From a bacterium (lineage in GTDB: Bacteria > Bacteroidota > Ignavibacteria > Kapaibacteriales > Kapaibacteriaceae): a stretch of 38,874 bases of DNA. The DNA is taken from the NCBI GenBank assembly GCA_020050895.1, contig JAGVJW010000172.1:1-38874 (forward strand). The letters run 5' to 3'. The stretch's first letter is position 1, and the number at the start of each line of letters is the position of its first letter. Of the stretch, positions 1 through 7,837 are shown one piece after another. The notes beneath the pieces are model-generated. The model did not search any database, was not told the origin of the DNA, and saw only the letters and a list, made by a program, of their open reading frames with translations. Both the position numbers and the translations under genes were made by a program.

Positions 1-508
1 CCAGCCACATCAGACCAGTAAAGTGTGCGAGTAACAAGCCCCCTACCGCACCCGCACTCGTCCATGCATCGGTGAGCACGTGCCTGCCATTGGCTTCTAC
101 GACGAGTGACCGTTCCCTACGGCCGTTGTGGACGAGAAAAAACCCCAGGACTGCATTTACGGCGCCAGCGGCTGCGGTAATGGAGATGCCAAGGTCCAGC
201 CGCTGGAGCGAAACTCCTTCGACAAGCTTTCCCACGGCTGTGATGATGATGACGATTGCAGCAAGGCAAATCAATCCGCCTTCGACACCTGCGCTTACAA
301 ATGCAATTTTTTCGTGACCGAAATGGTGCTCGGAATCTGGGGGACGCGACGTTACGCGTAGAGCATACCAAGCAAACCATACTGCAACTATGTGGACGAT
401 GCTTTCAGCTGCGTCGCTAAAAATTACGGACGAGCCTGTTATAAGATATGCAGTCCACTTAGCTGCCAACATTGCCACCCCTGTGAACAGGGAGGCAGTC
501 ATCCACAT
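1..508 (-). CDS. Cation diffusion facilitator (CDF) family transporter, 3' end beyond window
   Basis: The minus strand is open from just below rho to the window edge, about 169 residues, and the rest lies outside. The translation carries CDF signatures: a second-membrane-helix region LSDAAESIVHIVA, the loop PPDSEHHFGHEKI that matches the family's P-D-x-x-H-P-x-G-H-x-K pattern, and a fifth-helix region EANGRHVLTDAWTSAG with the metal-site HxxTD. CDF proteins are inner-membrane exchangers exporting divalent metals (Zn, Fe, Mn, Co) against protons. The metal cannot be told from this half. ATG at 508 is taken as start; an in-frame TTG at 529 would add seven basic-rich residues. Rho stops at 536, so the two genes are probably cotranscribed. 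Confidence 0.85.
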   Translation of the reverse strand, partial: MWMTASLFTGVAMLAAKWTAYLITGSSVIFSDAAESIVHIVAVWFAWYALRVTSRPPDSEHHFGHEKIAFVSAGVEGGLICLAAIVIIITAVGKLVEGVSLQRLDLGISITAAAGAVNAVLGFFLVHNGRRERSLVVEANGRHVLTDAWTSAGAVGGLLLAHFTGLMWL

Positions 509-535
509 TGAAAGACGACGGTTTGGCAAATCTGA

Positions 536-1846
536 CTAGGTATTCAATGTTTTCAAAAATTCGGCATTACTTCTTGTTGCCTTTATCCTATCCAGCAATG
601 TTTCCATGGCTTCAACAGGTGGATCGTCGCTAAGCACCTTACGAAGTATCCAAACTTTATTTAGTTCTTCTTGCGTTAGCAGGAGTTCTTCCCGACGTGT
701 TCCAGAACGGTTCACGTCAATTGCCGGATAGATGCGTCTGTCGGATATTTTTCTGTCGAGCACGAGCTCCATGTTACCAGTGCCTTTGAATTCTTCAAAG
801 ATCACTTCATCCATGCGAGAGTTTGTTTCTACGAGTGCAGTTGCGATGATGGTCAGTGAGCCACCTTCTTCGACATTTCGTGCGGCGCCAAAGAATCGTT
901 TTGGCTTGTGCAATGCATTTGCATCGACGCCGCCGGAGAGCAGCTTACCGGAGTGAGGAATTACTGTGTTGTGAGCGCGAGCCAGACGTGTGATGGAGTC
1001 GAGCAGAATAACTACGTCATGCTTCGCTTCCACCAAACGTTTCGACTTTTCGAGCACCATGTCGCTCACCTGAACGTGGCGTTCCGGCGGCTCGTCGAAT
1101 GTGGAGGCAACAACTTCCGCATTCACGCTGCGCTGCATGTCGGTCACTTCTTCGGGGCGCTCGTCGATCAGCAGTACAATCAGCTTTATTTCTGGATGGT
1201 TACGTGCGATAGCATTGGCGATTTTTTGAAGCAGAATTGTTTTTCCCGCCTTAGGGGGCGATACAATCAAGCCTCGCTGGCCCTTGCCAATGGGGCTCAC
1301 TAAATCGATGATGCGTGTACTGTATTCAGACTGCATCGTCTCGAGCATTACACGTTTGTCGGGATACAGGGGCGTAAGATTTTCAAACAGTGTTCGCTCC
1401 TGGTGCTCGACATATGGAATGTAGTTGACGAGTTCAACCTTAAGCAAGGCAAAGAACCGTTCACCTTCCTTCGGAGGACGAACGTAGCCCTTTACTGTGT
1501 CGCCGGTTCGCAAGCCAAAGCGCCGCACCTGCGAAGGCGACACATACACGTCGTCGGGAGACGGCAGGTAGTTGTAGTCGGCAGATCGCAGAAATGCATA
1601 CCCATCTGGAAGGACTTCCACCACACCAACGGACATCGAAACGCCTTCGCGGTGCTGTTCCTTCATTTGCAAGGCATTTTCAGCCTCGACAATTTTTACA
1701 ATCAGATCTTGTTTTCGCAGATCACCCGAATGCTGGATACCCAGCTTCGAAGCTAATTCAATCAGCTCTGCAATTTTTTTGGACTTTAGCTCAGGAATGT
1801 CTATCAACTGTTCCTGCGGCTCATTACGTTGTTGTGCCATGCGCAC
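536..1846 (-). CDS. rho: Transcription termination factor Rho
   Basis: Rho is a hexameric RNA-dependent ATPase/helicase that ends transcription at Rho-dependent sites. The 436-residue product has a Rho N-terminal SAP-like domain (about 15-55), the cold-shock-like RNA-binding domain (about 70-140; GYAFLRSADYNYLPSPDDVYVS), and the RecA-type ATPase. Visible motifs are Walker A SPPKAGKT (196-203), Walker B VVILLDS (278-284), the Q-loop region GKLLSGGVDANAL (300-312) and the R-loop region around EEFKGTGNMELVLDR. Length is normal. The first ATG is used; ATG at 1840 is an equally possible start. The CDF gene follows closely. A 29-bp repeat array lies upstream, on the far side of an approximately 160-bp gap. 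Confidence 0.98.
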   Translation of the reverse strand: MRMAQQRNEPQEQLIDIPELKSKKIAELIELASKLGIQHSGDLRKQDLIVKIVEAENALQMKEQHREGVSMSVGVVEVLPDGYAFLRSADYNYLPSPDDVYVSPSQVRRFGLRTGDTVKGYVRPPKEGERFFALLKVELVNYIPYVEHQERTLFENLTPLYPDKRVMLETMQSEYSTRIIDLVSPIGKGQRGLIVSPPKAGKTILLQKIANAIARNHPEIKLIVLLIDERPEEVTDMQRSVNAEVVASTFDEPPERHVQVSDMVLEKSKRLVEAKHDVVILLDSITRLARAHNTVIPHSGKLLSGGVDANALHKPKRFFGAARNVEEGGSLTIIATALVETNSRMDEVIFEEFKGTGNMELVLDRKISDRRIYPAIDVNRSGTRREELLLTQEELNKVWILRKVLSDDPPVEAMETLLDRIKATRSNAEFLKTLNT

Positions 1847-2008
1847 GCAACCGCCTGTCGGAAAAAAGTTTAAAGGGAAAAATCACCTGGAAGGCGATGG
1901 ACCATTGAAAATGGCCAATAGGAGTACATGCGAATTTCGCACAGGGAAGCTAGTAAACCAAACATTATTGAAATCCAGGTTGCGTGGATGTGTGTGCCTT
2001 GGGTAGAA

Positions 2009-2104
2009 GCCGGGAAGTTGCCGGGAGCGATATGCTGCCGGGTAAGTTGCCGGGAGACATATGCTGCCGGGTAAGTTGCCGGGAGCGATATGCTGCCGGG
2101 GAAG
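2009..2104 (+). repeat. 29-bp tandem repeat array 1 (three units plus a partial)
   Basis: Units begin at 2009, 2037 and 2066, with a partial copy at 2095. The first unit is 28 bp because it lacks one T. Each unit has two CCGGG blocks (GCCGGGTAAGTTGCCGGG) followed by AGACATATGCT or AGCGATATGCT, around a CATATG or GATATG core. A closely related array lies at 34772-34898 in opposite orientation. The gap 1847-2150 between divergent rho and the small secreted gene holds this array; I see no other supported gene or RNA in it. Confidence 0.95.
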
Positions 2105-2150
2105 ATCTCACAACGTGTCACAAATCGATGTTAGAGGGCACGCAGCCATT

Positions 2151-2684
2151 ATGAAATCTCAGCTATTGCTTCGTGATCAGAGATTGACATCGGGTCTTCC
2201 GCGTTTCATGTTCTGGTTGTTGCCTTGTTGTGAAGGATGTCCACGTTTAAGGCTCCGATTTCGTTTCCTCCTTGTTACAGCCTGCATCGTTGCGGCACAG
2301 ATAATGGGTCTCGAGTACTATGCCTGTGCTCAAACAACAGCTCGTGTTGGCGTTTGCCAGCCTGCAGCGGGATTTGCCCGCAGAGGTGGAACTTCGGCTG
2401 TTATAGGATTGCCAGCCCCTTTTAGAGCAATACAACTGCCCAATCGTTCATCATCAACCTTGGTATCACCAGGCAGCATCGATGTGCCTTTGGAGTTTGG
2501 AAGCAGAGTTACATGGAAGGTGTATGATATGGGCGGCAGGGAAGTGCAGGCAGGAACATCAAATATTCCGGAAACAGGATCGCGATCAATTGACGTTGGC
2601 AGCACGCAGGGTCTGTGCCTGCTTGTGCTCACATCAGCAGATGGTCTGATAATCTTACGCAAGGCAGTGTTCTTCGGGCGCTAA
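2151..2684 (+). CDS. Short secreted protein with T9SS C-terminal sorting-domain-like tail
   Basis: No recognised enzyme family. From ATG 2151 the product is 178 residues. It has an unusually long, arginine-rich N-terminus followed by a hydrophobic segment (FLLVTACIVAA) and a possible signal-peptidase site near ACAQ. The last 65 or so residues resemble the beta-sandwich tail that directs proteins through the Bacteroidota type IX secretion system: VTWKVYDMGGREVQAG, then SIDVGSTQGLCLLVL. Apart from this tail there is only about 60 residues of mature protein. The frame opens further upstream to 2061, but that part is translated repeat array and is rejected. The LRR gene begins within 25 bp, suggesting cotranscription. 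Function unknown; surface or secreted location is inferred. Confidence 0.6.
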   Translation: MKSQLLLRDQRLTSGLPRFMFWLLPCCEGCPRLRLRFRFLLVTACIVAAQIMGLEYYACAQTTARVGVCQPAAGFARRGGTSAVIGLPAPFRAIQLPNRSSSTLVSPGSIDVPLEFGSRVTWKVYDMGGREVQAGTSNIPETGSRSIDVGSTQGLCLLVLTSADGLIILRKAVFFGR

Positions 2685-2706
2685 TCAAGTGTTGGTAATT
2701 TGCACT

Positions 2707-3768
2707 ATGCAGATAGCATTCATCATTGCCGTACTCGTTGCCAGCAGTACCACACTTTTCGCCCAACCAAAGCTTTCACCACAACTGCAAAACCAACGGT
2801 TGTCTACCGCTCGTGGAGCACCTGTGCGTTCGCTTGACTATGCGCTTACGAAGCCGAACGACGTGACGGAATTGGACCTCAGCGGTCAGACGTTGGGTAC
2901 ACTGTCTGACGATGTTGGAAAACTATCGAACCTGAAGGTGTTGCGTCTGCGTTCAACAGGCCTGTCTTCTCTGCCGGAAGCGCTGAAGATGTGTTCGAAA
3001 CTCGAGGAACTCGACCTTTCAGAAAATGCATTCTTACAGGTCCCCTCTGTTATCAAGAGCCTGAAACGGCTTGAGCGGCTGTTCATGAGTGGCAACCGGT
3101 TTGCCAACCTTGATGAAAAAGCATTCAATGGATTATCGAACGTTAAAATTCTTTACATAAATCAATGTTCGATGAACGCTCTGCCAATGAGCATTGCGTC
3201 GTGCCTGGACCTGGTTGAACTCAGCATTGCTCAAAACTCTATACGCACCTTGCCGCAGGGCATGGAAAACCTGAAGCAGTTGCAGAAAATAGATGCTTCT
3301 ACAAACGCATTCATTGCCATCTCTCCTTTGCTGAAGTCAATGCAGGCGCTGACGTATCTTGATTTTTCTTACAACAAGATCAAGAACTTCGATCGAGATC
3401 TGCTCAAGCTTCCAAAGCTGAACTCGCTTATGTTAACGTCGAATGGCATTTCGTCCCTACCCGACAGTCTGCCAACGTCGTCTCTAAAAATTTTAAATCT
3501 GGATTCCAACCGGATCCGACAGCTTCCGCAATCAATTGGAAAGCTGACAGGACTTGAGGAATTGTATTTGGCAGGCAACGAGCTCACCACAATACCAGCC
3601 ACCATTGGTGAATGCTTAAACCTGATTGTCCTGGATTTATCGGGGAATAGCCTTACAAGTCTGCCCGTCGTCGAGTTGGCAAAGTTGCCGGGGCTCATGC
3701 ATCTGCGCATAGCAAACAGGGTGGTGGATGCACAAGGCCAGCAGGAGGAGCGGCGAAAAAAACCGTAA
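2707..3768 (+). CDS. Secreted leucine-rich-repeat protein
   Basis: The product has a clear signal peptide (MQIAFIIAVLVASS, cleavage near LFA-QPK) and then about twelve 23-residue leucine-rich repeats of the form LxxLxLxxNxLxxLPxxIxxLxx, covering nearly the whole mature chain. It ends in a basic tail (EERRKKP). LRR solenoids are binding scaffolds; no catalytic domain is present, so it probably mediates protein or glycan contacts in the periplasm or on the cell surface. It lacks the T9SS-like tail seen in the preceding gene. ATG 2707 places the signal peptide at the N-terminus; a GTG at 2689 would add six residues. The gene lies 22 bp after the previous stop and 15 bp before tRNA-His. Confidence 0.85.
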   Translation: MQIAFIIAVLVASSTTLFAQPKLSPQLQNQRLSTARGAPVRSLDYALTKPNDVTELDLSGQTLGTLSDDVGKLSNLKVLRLRSTGLSSLPEALKMCSKLEELDLSENAFLQVPSVIKSLKRLERLFMSGNRFANLDEKAFNGLSNVKILYINQCSMNALPMSIASCLDLVELSIAQNSIRTLPQGMENLKQLQKIDASTNAFIAISPLLKSMQALTYLDFSYNKIKNFDRDLLKLPKLNSLMLTSNGISSLPDSLPTSSLKILNLDSNRIRQLPQSIGKLTGLEELYLAGNELTTIPATIGECLNLIVLDLSGNSLTSLPVVELAKLPGLMHLRIANRVVDAQGQQEERRKKP

Positions 3769-3783
3769 TATTGCGACTTATTC

Positions 3784-3857
3784 GGCGGGCGTAGCTCAGT
3801 TGGTAGAGCTCCAGATTGTGGATCTGGCTGTCGTGGGTTCAATCCCCATCGCTCGCC
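3784..3857 (+). tRNA. tRNA-His (anticodon GTG)
   Basis: A full cloverleaf can be drawn by hand: an eight-pair acceptor including the extra G-1 paired with C73 (the histidine identity feature), D-arm GCTC/GAGC, anticodon stem CCAGA/TCTGG with loop TTGTGGA (anticodon GTG), a five-base variable loop and a T-arm with TTCAATC loop. The 3' CCA is not encoded. G-1 is at 3784. Confidence 0.97.
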
Positions 3858-3864
3858 CACCTGC

Positions 3865-3900
3865 AACGCCAACGGTGAACACCGGAGGCGTTTGTTGTTT
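3865..3900 (+). terminator. Rho-independent terminator after tRNA-His
   Basis: Hairpin AACGCC / GGCGTT with an inner stem CGGT-GAAC-ACCG, followed by a T-rich tract (TTTGTTGTTT). It lies 7 bp after the tRNA and ends 12 bp before the GH57 start codon. Confidence 0.7.
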
Positions 3901-3912
3901 ACGATTAGCGGT

Positions 3913-5649
3913 ATGATCACAATTGTTCTTCACACTCACATTCCATATGTCTTGCACCATGGTGCATGGCCGCATGGCAGCGACTGGCTTAGCGAAGCAG
4001 TAGCAGAGTGTTACCTGCCCCTTATCAAGATGTGCAGAGTGTTGCAGGACGAAGGGATACGACCCGGCATTACCTTCGATATTTCGCCGGTTCTGTGCGA
4101 ACAATTGGCGCACAAGGATTTTGCCGAAGTGTTCAGAAGCTACTGTGATGAACATGCAGCGCTTGCCGCAAAGGATAAGGAGCAATTCAGTCGGGAGGGG
4201 GCTAACGAACTGGCTTCGCTTGCAGAATATTGGGAGGAATGGTTCAATCAGAAATGGGTCGAGTTTGACCAAACTCTTGGCTCCGATATTCTCGGCGCTC
4301 TAAAACAACTTCAAGAAGAGAATGCCATCGAAATTATTACGTGTGGTGCCACCCACGGATATCTGCCTCTACTCGCTGAAGACGCAAACGTCGACCTGCA
4401 AATACGTGCCGCAGTAGAATCGCACCATAGACATTTCTCGAGGCATCCGCAAGGCATCTGGCTTCCTGAGTGCGCGTATCGTCCTGCATACGAATGGCGC
4501 ACCTACCTCCCTGTAAACGCCTACTCAATTGCTAAATATCGTGATGGTATTGAAGAGTTTTTGGTTCGGTACGGCTTGGAATATTTTGTAACAGACGAAG
4601 CAGCACTGAAGGGTGCACAGCCGCTGGCTTATCGGGGTCCCGATGGTAGACGTACACCGTACTCCGAAACTATTGGCGACGCTCGTGCCCAGCTCGAAGA
4701 GCGATCGCCGTTCGATATGTTTAGAATAGGCGGCTACAACCACGATGCCAGCTCGGCAGTCTTCGTCCGAAATATTGATGCTACCATGCAGGTTTGGAGT
4801 GGTAAAACCGGATATCCGGGAGATCCTGACTATCTTGATTTTCATAAAAGATACTTTCGATCTTCGCATCGGTATTGGCGTGTAACCGACAACACAGCCG
4901 ATATGCAGTACAAGCAGCTCTATGTACCCGAATGGGCAAACGGCAGAGCACTCAGCCATGCACGCCATTATGCAATGATCCTTGCTGATGCTGTGCGTTC
5001 AAGAATATCGCAGCATCCTACACGGATACCGACAGTTTGTTTGCCGTTCGATGCAGAATTATTCGGGCACTGGTGGTTCGAGGGGCCTTTATTTCTTGAG
5101 CATCTTATCCGTGAGCTGCATACGTTTCATGGTATCGGCACGTCGACGACAAGTGAGCAATTCGATCGTGTGAAGCCTGCAACGGAAGTTGCGCTGCCTG
5201 AATCGTCGTGGGGAAGGAACGGCAACCACGATGTATGGATGAACGATGATGTTCAGTGGACTTGGGAAAAGGAATACCGCATTGAACGATCAGTACGAAT
5301 GTTTTGCGAAAAACATGCAAAGGCTGCCTGCGATTCAACATTCAAACGGTTGATTGTAAACATGTTTCGGCAAATGATGCTGGTACAAGCTTCCGACTGG
5401 CAGTTTCTCATCTCAACTTTTTCGTCGCGCGATTATGCAGAACAACGATTCCATAACCATCTCTCAGATGCCGAACGGTTGCGCGATGCGGCCGAGCGTT
5501 ATATAACGTTGGGACGGCTGACGGATGAGGACAAAAATCATCTGGACGAATGTGAAATGCGGGATGAGATATTTGGTCCGGAATTGGAGTCATACGTATC
5601 TGACTTATTTACCGAATGCATCGAAATACCATTATCAACTGAGATATGA
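3913..5649 (+). CDS. GH57 family 1,4-alpha-glucan branching enzyme
   Basis: This is a cytoplasmic glycoside hydrolase family 57 enzyme with the DUF1957-type C-terminal domain, as in the Thermus TT1467/AmyC branching enzymes that form alpha-1,6 branches in glycogen. The N-terminal strand VLHTHIPYVLHHG is typical. The nucleophile motif GIWLPECAY places Glu186, and the acid/base motif FDAELFGHWW places Asp380. GH57 motifs ITCGATHGYLPLL and the C-terminal tail with WQFLISTFSSRDYAEQRF are also present. Length (578 residues) suits the family. No signal peptide. ATG 3913 is chosen because the conserved strand begins there; upstream in-frame sequence is the tRNA terminator. Its stop overlaps the next start by 4 bp (ATGA), indicating translational coupling with the lipid-arabinose genes. 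Confidence 0.92.
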   Translation: MITIVLHTHIPYVLHHGAWPHGSDWLSEAVAECYLPLIKMCRVLQDEGIRPGITFDISPVLCEQLAHKDFAEVFRSYCDEHAALAAKDKEQFSREGANELASLAEYWEEWFNQKWVEFDQTLGSDILGALKQLQEENAIEIITCGATHGYLPLLAEDANVDLQIRAAVESHHRHFSRHPQGIWLPECAYRPAYEWRTYLPVNAYSIAKYRDGIEEFLVRYGLEYFVTDEAALKGAQPLAYRGPDGRRTPYSETIGDARAQLEERSPFDMFRIGGYNHDASSAVFVRNIDATMQVWSGKTGYPGDPDYLDFHKRYFRSSHRYWRVTDNTADMQYKQLYVPEWANGRALSHARHYAMILADAVRSRISQHPTRIPTVCLPFDAELFGHWWFEGPLFLEHLIRELHTFHGIGTSTTSEQFDRVKPATEVALPESSWGRNGNHDVWMNDDVQWTWEKEYRIERSVRMFCEKHAKAACDSTFKRLIVNMFRQMMLVQASDWQFLISTFSSRDYAEQRFHNHLSDAERLRDAAERYITLGRLTDEDKNHLDECEMRDEIFGPELESYVSDLFTECIEIPLSTEI

Positions 5650-6536
5650 CTGTAAAGTTGTCGTCTGTCATCAAGCAGATGCGAATGCATCAGTGGGTTA
5701 AAAACCTGTTGCTATTTGTCCCGCTCGGACTTGCGCACAGAATCCAGCATCTTGATGAGTTGGGCAGTGTTCTTCTCGCTTTTGTTGCATTCAGTTTTTG
5801 TGCGAGCGCCATTTACACGATCAACGACGTTGTGGACCTTGATGCCGACAGGCAGCACCCAACAAAGCGCAATCGGCCGATACCTTCGGGAACAATTTCG
5901 ATACCGTTAGCATTCGTGTTATCGGTCCTGCTGATCGTGATTTCAGGAGTGATAGCCGTTTTATGGACCAACGTCGATTTTATTGGTTGGCTTGCCATCT
6001 ACTTTGTTGTTACCACTCTCTATTCGTTTTGGCTGAAAAAGCTAGTGCTGGTAGACGTTATTACACTTGCGCTTCTCTATGTACTCAGGATTGAAGCTGG
6101 TGCCGAGGCTGCTTCCGTGACCGTATCGCCTTGGTTGCTGGCTTTCTCTTTGTTCCTTTTTTCAAGTCTAGCGTTTCTAAAACGCTATACCGAACTTCTG
6201 CTAACAGTCGAAACGGAGCAGACGCATGCAGCGCGGCGCGGATACGAGAGGGGAGACGCAGATTTTACCATGGTGGCTGGAACGGCTCTTGGTTTTATCG
6301 CCATCCTGGTGTTAACTCTTTATATCAGCAGTGCAGATGTTCAAAAACTTTACAATCACCCCTACCGGTTGTGGTACATCATTCCGTTTCTGACGTATTG
6401 GATTGCACACCTTTGGCTTACCTCTCATCGCGGGAAGATGCACGACGACCCGATTTTATTTGCCATAAAAGATTTGCGGAGCTACCTTGTTATGGCAGCC
6501 TCCATCGCAGTGATGGTTTGGGCGTCGCTGCCATGA
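5646..6536 (+). CDS. UbiA-family prenyltransferase, likely decaprenyl-phosphate phosphoribosyltransferase
   Basis: A 296-residue polytopic membrane protein of the UbiA superfamily with about eight to nine hydrophobic helices. The first aspartate-rich motif is NDVVDLDADRQHPTKRNRP (residues 60-78; Asn60, Asp61, Asp64, Asp68), and the second conserved loop reads FLKRYTEL, as in the DPPR synthase branch (Mycobacterium Rv3806c). That enzyme transfers 5-phosphoribose from PRPP to decaprenyl phosphate, the first committed step towards decaprenylphosphoryl arabinose. Assignment to this branch rather than to quinone or heme prenyltransferases rests on the motif and on the adjacent DprE1/DprE2 genes. 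It overlaps both neighbours by 4 bp. Confidence 0.88.
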   Translation: MTVKLSSVIKQMRMHQWVKNLLLFVPLGLAHRIQHLDELGSVLLAFVAFSFCASAIYTINDVVDLDADRQHPTKRNRPIPSGTISIPLAFVLSVLLIVISGVIAVLWTNVDFIGWLAIYFVVTTLYSFWLKKLVLVDVITLALLYVLRIEAGAEAASVTVSPWLLAFSLFLFSSLAFLKRYTELLLTVETEQTHAARRGYERGDADFTMVAGTALGFIAILVLTLYISSADVQKLYNHPYRLWYIIPFLTYWIAHLWLTSHRGKMHDDPILFAIKDLRSYLVMAASIAVMVWASLP

Positions 6537-7822
6537 CTACTGGCAACACCGATTCGTGGGGACGCACTGTAGCGTCGCTTCCAGCCGAAGTCATCGACGT
6601 TGATTCCAGCTTCAAAGCCTTTGAGCCGTCCGGTCGTCAATATCTGCCTTATGGTTTGGGTCGTAGTTACGGAGATGTTTGCCTTAACAATGGCGGAACA
6701 TTGTTGCGAACGCGCCGACTTAACTCAATTCTTGAGTTCGATGCATCTACGGGTGTGATGAAGGTTGAGTCTGGGGCAATTCTTGTTGATGTTCTTAACA
6801 CCGCTTCAGCCAAGGGATGGTACCTTCCGGTAATTCCTGGAACCGGTTTCGTAAGCATTGGTGGTGCTCTTGCAAATGATATTCACGGCAAGAACCATCA
6901 CAGGCGTGGAACTTTTGGTTGCCATGTGATTGCCCTTGAACTGCTTCGCTCCGATGGTTTGCACCATGTGTGCAGTAAGGAGCAAAATGAAGGGTTGTTC
7001 CGCGCAACGATTGGCGGAATGGGACTTACAGGAATGGTTACGTGGGTGCAGATTCAATTGATGAAGATTGGGTCTACACGAATTGCTACGCAAACAACTG
7101 CGTGTAAGTCTTGGCACGATATCATACAGGTGCTGCACGACCAGGATGAACAACATGAGTACACAGTTGCATGGGTCGATGCTAAACGTGGTAGGGGGCA
7201 TGTAATCGCTGGAAATCACTTGAATGACGGCATCTATGACCGACACATGTCGGCTACGTTGCCATTTGCACCACTGCTTCGCGCTGTGCTTTTCGATGCC
7301 ACCGCCGATTTACACAATATTGTAAGGTTTTTTAGCATGCCGTCGGGGACAAAGCCTGGCATCATGTCGGCATCGAAATATTTTCATCCGCTCGATGTTG
7401 TGCCGCGGTGGAACACTGCTTACGGAGATTCTGGATTTTTTCAGTATCAGTTTGTTGTTCCGTATGAACACGGAATTTCTGCCATAGAGTCTGTCATCAG
7501 GATTCTTCAATCTCATGATATTATTTCATATCTGAGCGTACTGAAAATCTTTGGTACGAAAATGTCGCCTGGTATCATGTCGTTTCCGCAGCCTGGCCTA
7601 ACGTTAGCTCTGGATGTACCGCACAAAGGAGCATCGACTCTTGCGGCATTGTCGAAGTGCGACGAAGTAATCCTAAAACATGGCGGACGCATTTACCCCG
7701 CTAAAGATGCCAGAATGTCTGCTGACACATTTCAGAAAATGTACGAGCGGCAACTGCTGGCATTCAGGTCACACCTGGATCCTCATTTTTCTAGTACGTT
7801 TTGGAGAAGAGTTATCCAATGA
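6533..7822 (+). CDS. dprE1: FAD-dependent decaprenylphosphoryl-ribose 2'-oxidase, DprE1-like
   Basis: DprE1 oxidises the 2'-hydroxyl of polyprenyl-phosphoryl-ribose to the keto intermediate used by DprE2. The 429-residue product has the VAO-type FAD-binding half with YGLGRSYGD (40-48), GTGFVSIGGALANDIHGKNHH (from 103) and RRGTFGCHVIALEL, and a substrate half ending in HGGRIYPAKDAR. The FAD-linking histidine loop DIHGKNHH (116-123) and catalytic-region Lys391 (AKDAR; mycobacterial K418) are present. At the position of mycobacterial Cys387 (xDxPxK context) this protein has Ala359. ATG 6533 overlaps the upstream stop (ATGA). The frame is open further upstream but that is antisense-free overlap with ubiA and is not used. 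The DprE2 gene follows after 15 bp. Confidence 0.93.
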   Translation: MTTGNTDSWGRTVASLPAEVIDVDSSFKAFEPSGRQYLPYGLGRSYGDVCLNNGGTLLRTRRLNSILEFDASTGVMKVESGAILVDVLNTASAKGWYLPVIPGTGFVSIGGALANDIHGKNHHRRGTFGCHVIALELLRSDGLHHVCSKEQNEGLFRATIGGMGLTGMVTWVQIQLMKIGSTRIATQTTACKSWHDIIQVLHDQDEQHEYTVAWVDAKRGRGHVIAGNHLNDGIYDRHMSATLPFAPLLRAVLFDATADLHNIVRFFSMPSGTKPGIMSASKYFHPLDVVPRWNTAYGDSGFFQYQFVVPYEHGISAIESVIRILQSHDIISYLSVLKIFGTKMSPGIMSFPQPGLTLALDVPHKGASTLAALSKCDEVILKHGGRIYPAKDARMSADTFQKMYERQLLAFRSHLDPHFSSTFWRRVIQ

Positions 7823-7837
7823 GAGGCTGATTATAGT

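Noticed and set aside
117..380. Other open frames in the first 500 bp
   Set aside because: They are out of frame with the CDF transporter, whose translation matches family motifs throughout 1-508.
2009..2104. CRISPR array
   Set aside because: The 29-bp period looks like a CRISPR repeat length, but units abut without spacers and no cas genes are present. The same applies to 34772-34898.
2061..2150. N-terminal extension of the small T9SS protein
   Set aside because: The extra in-frame codons from ATG 2061 are translated repeat array and do not form a signal peptide; ATG 2151 is preferred.
6131..6532. N-terminal extension of DprE1
   Set aside because: The frame is open upstream but overlaps the end of the UbiA gene out of frame; homology starts at 6533 and the ATGA overlap is typical.
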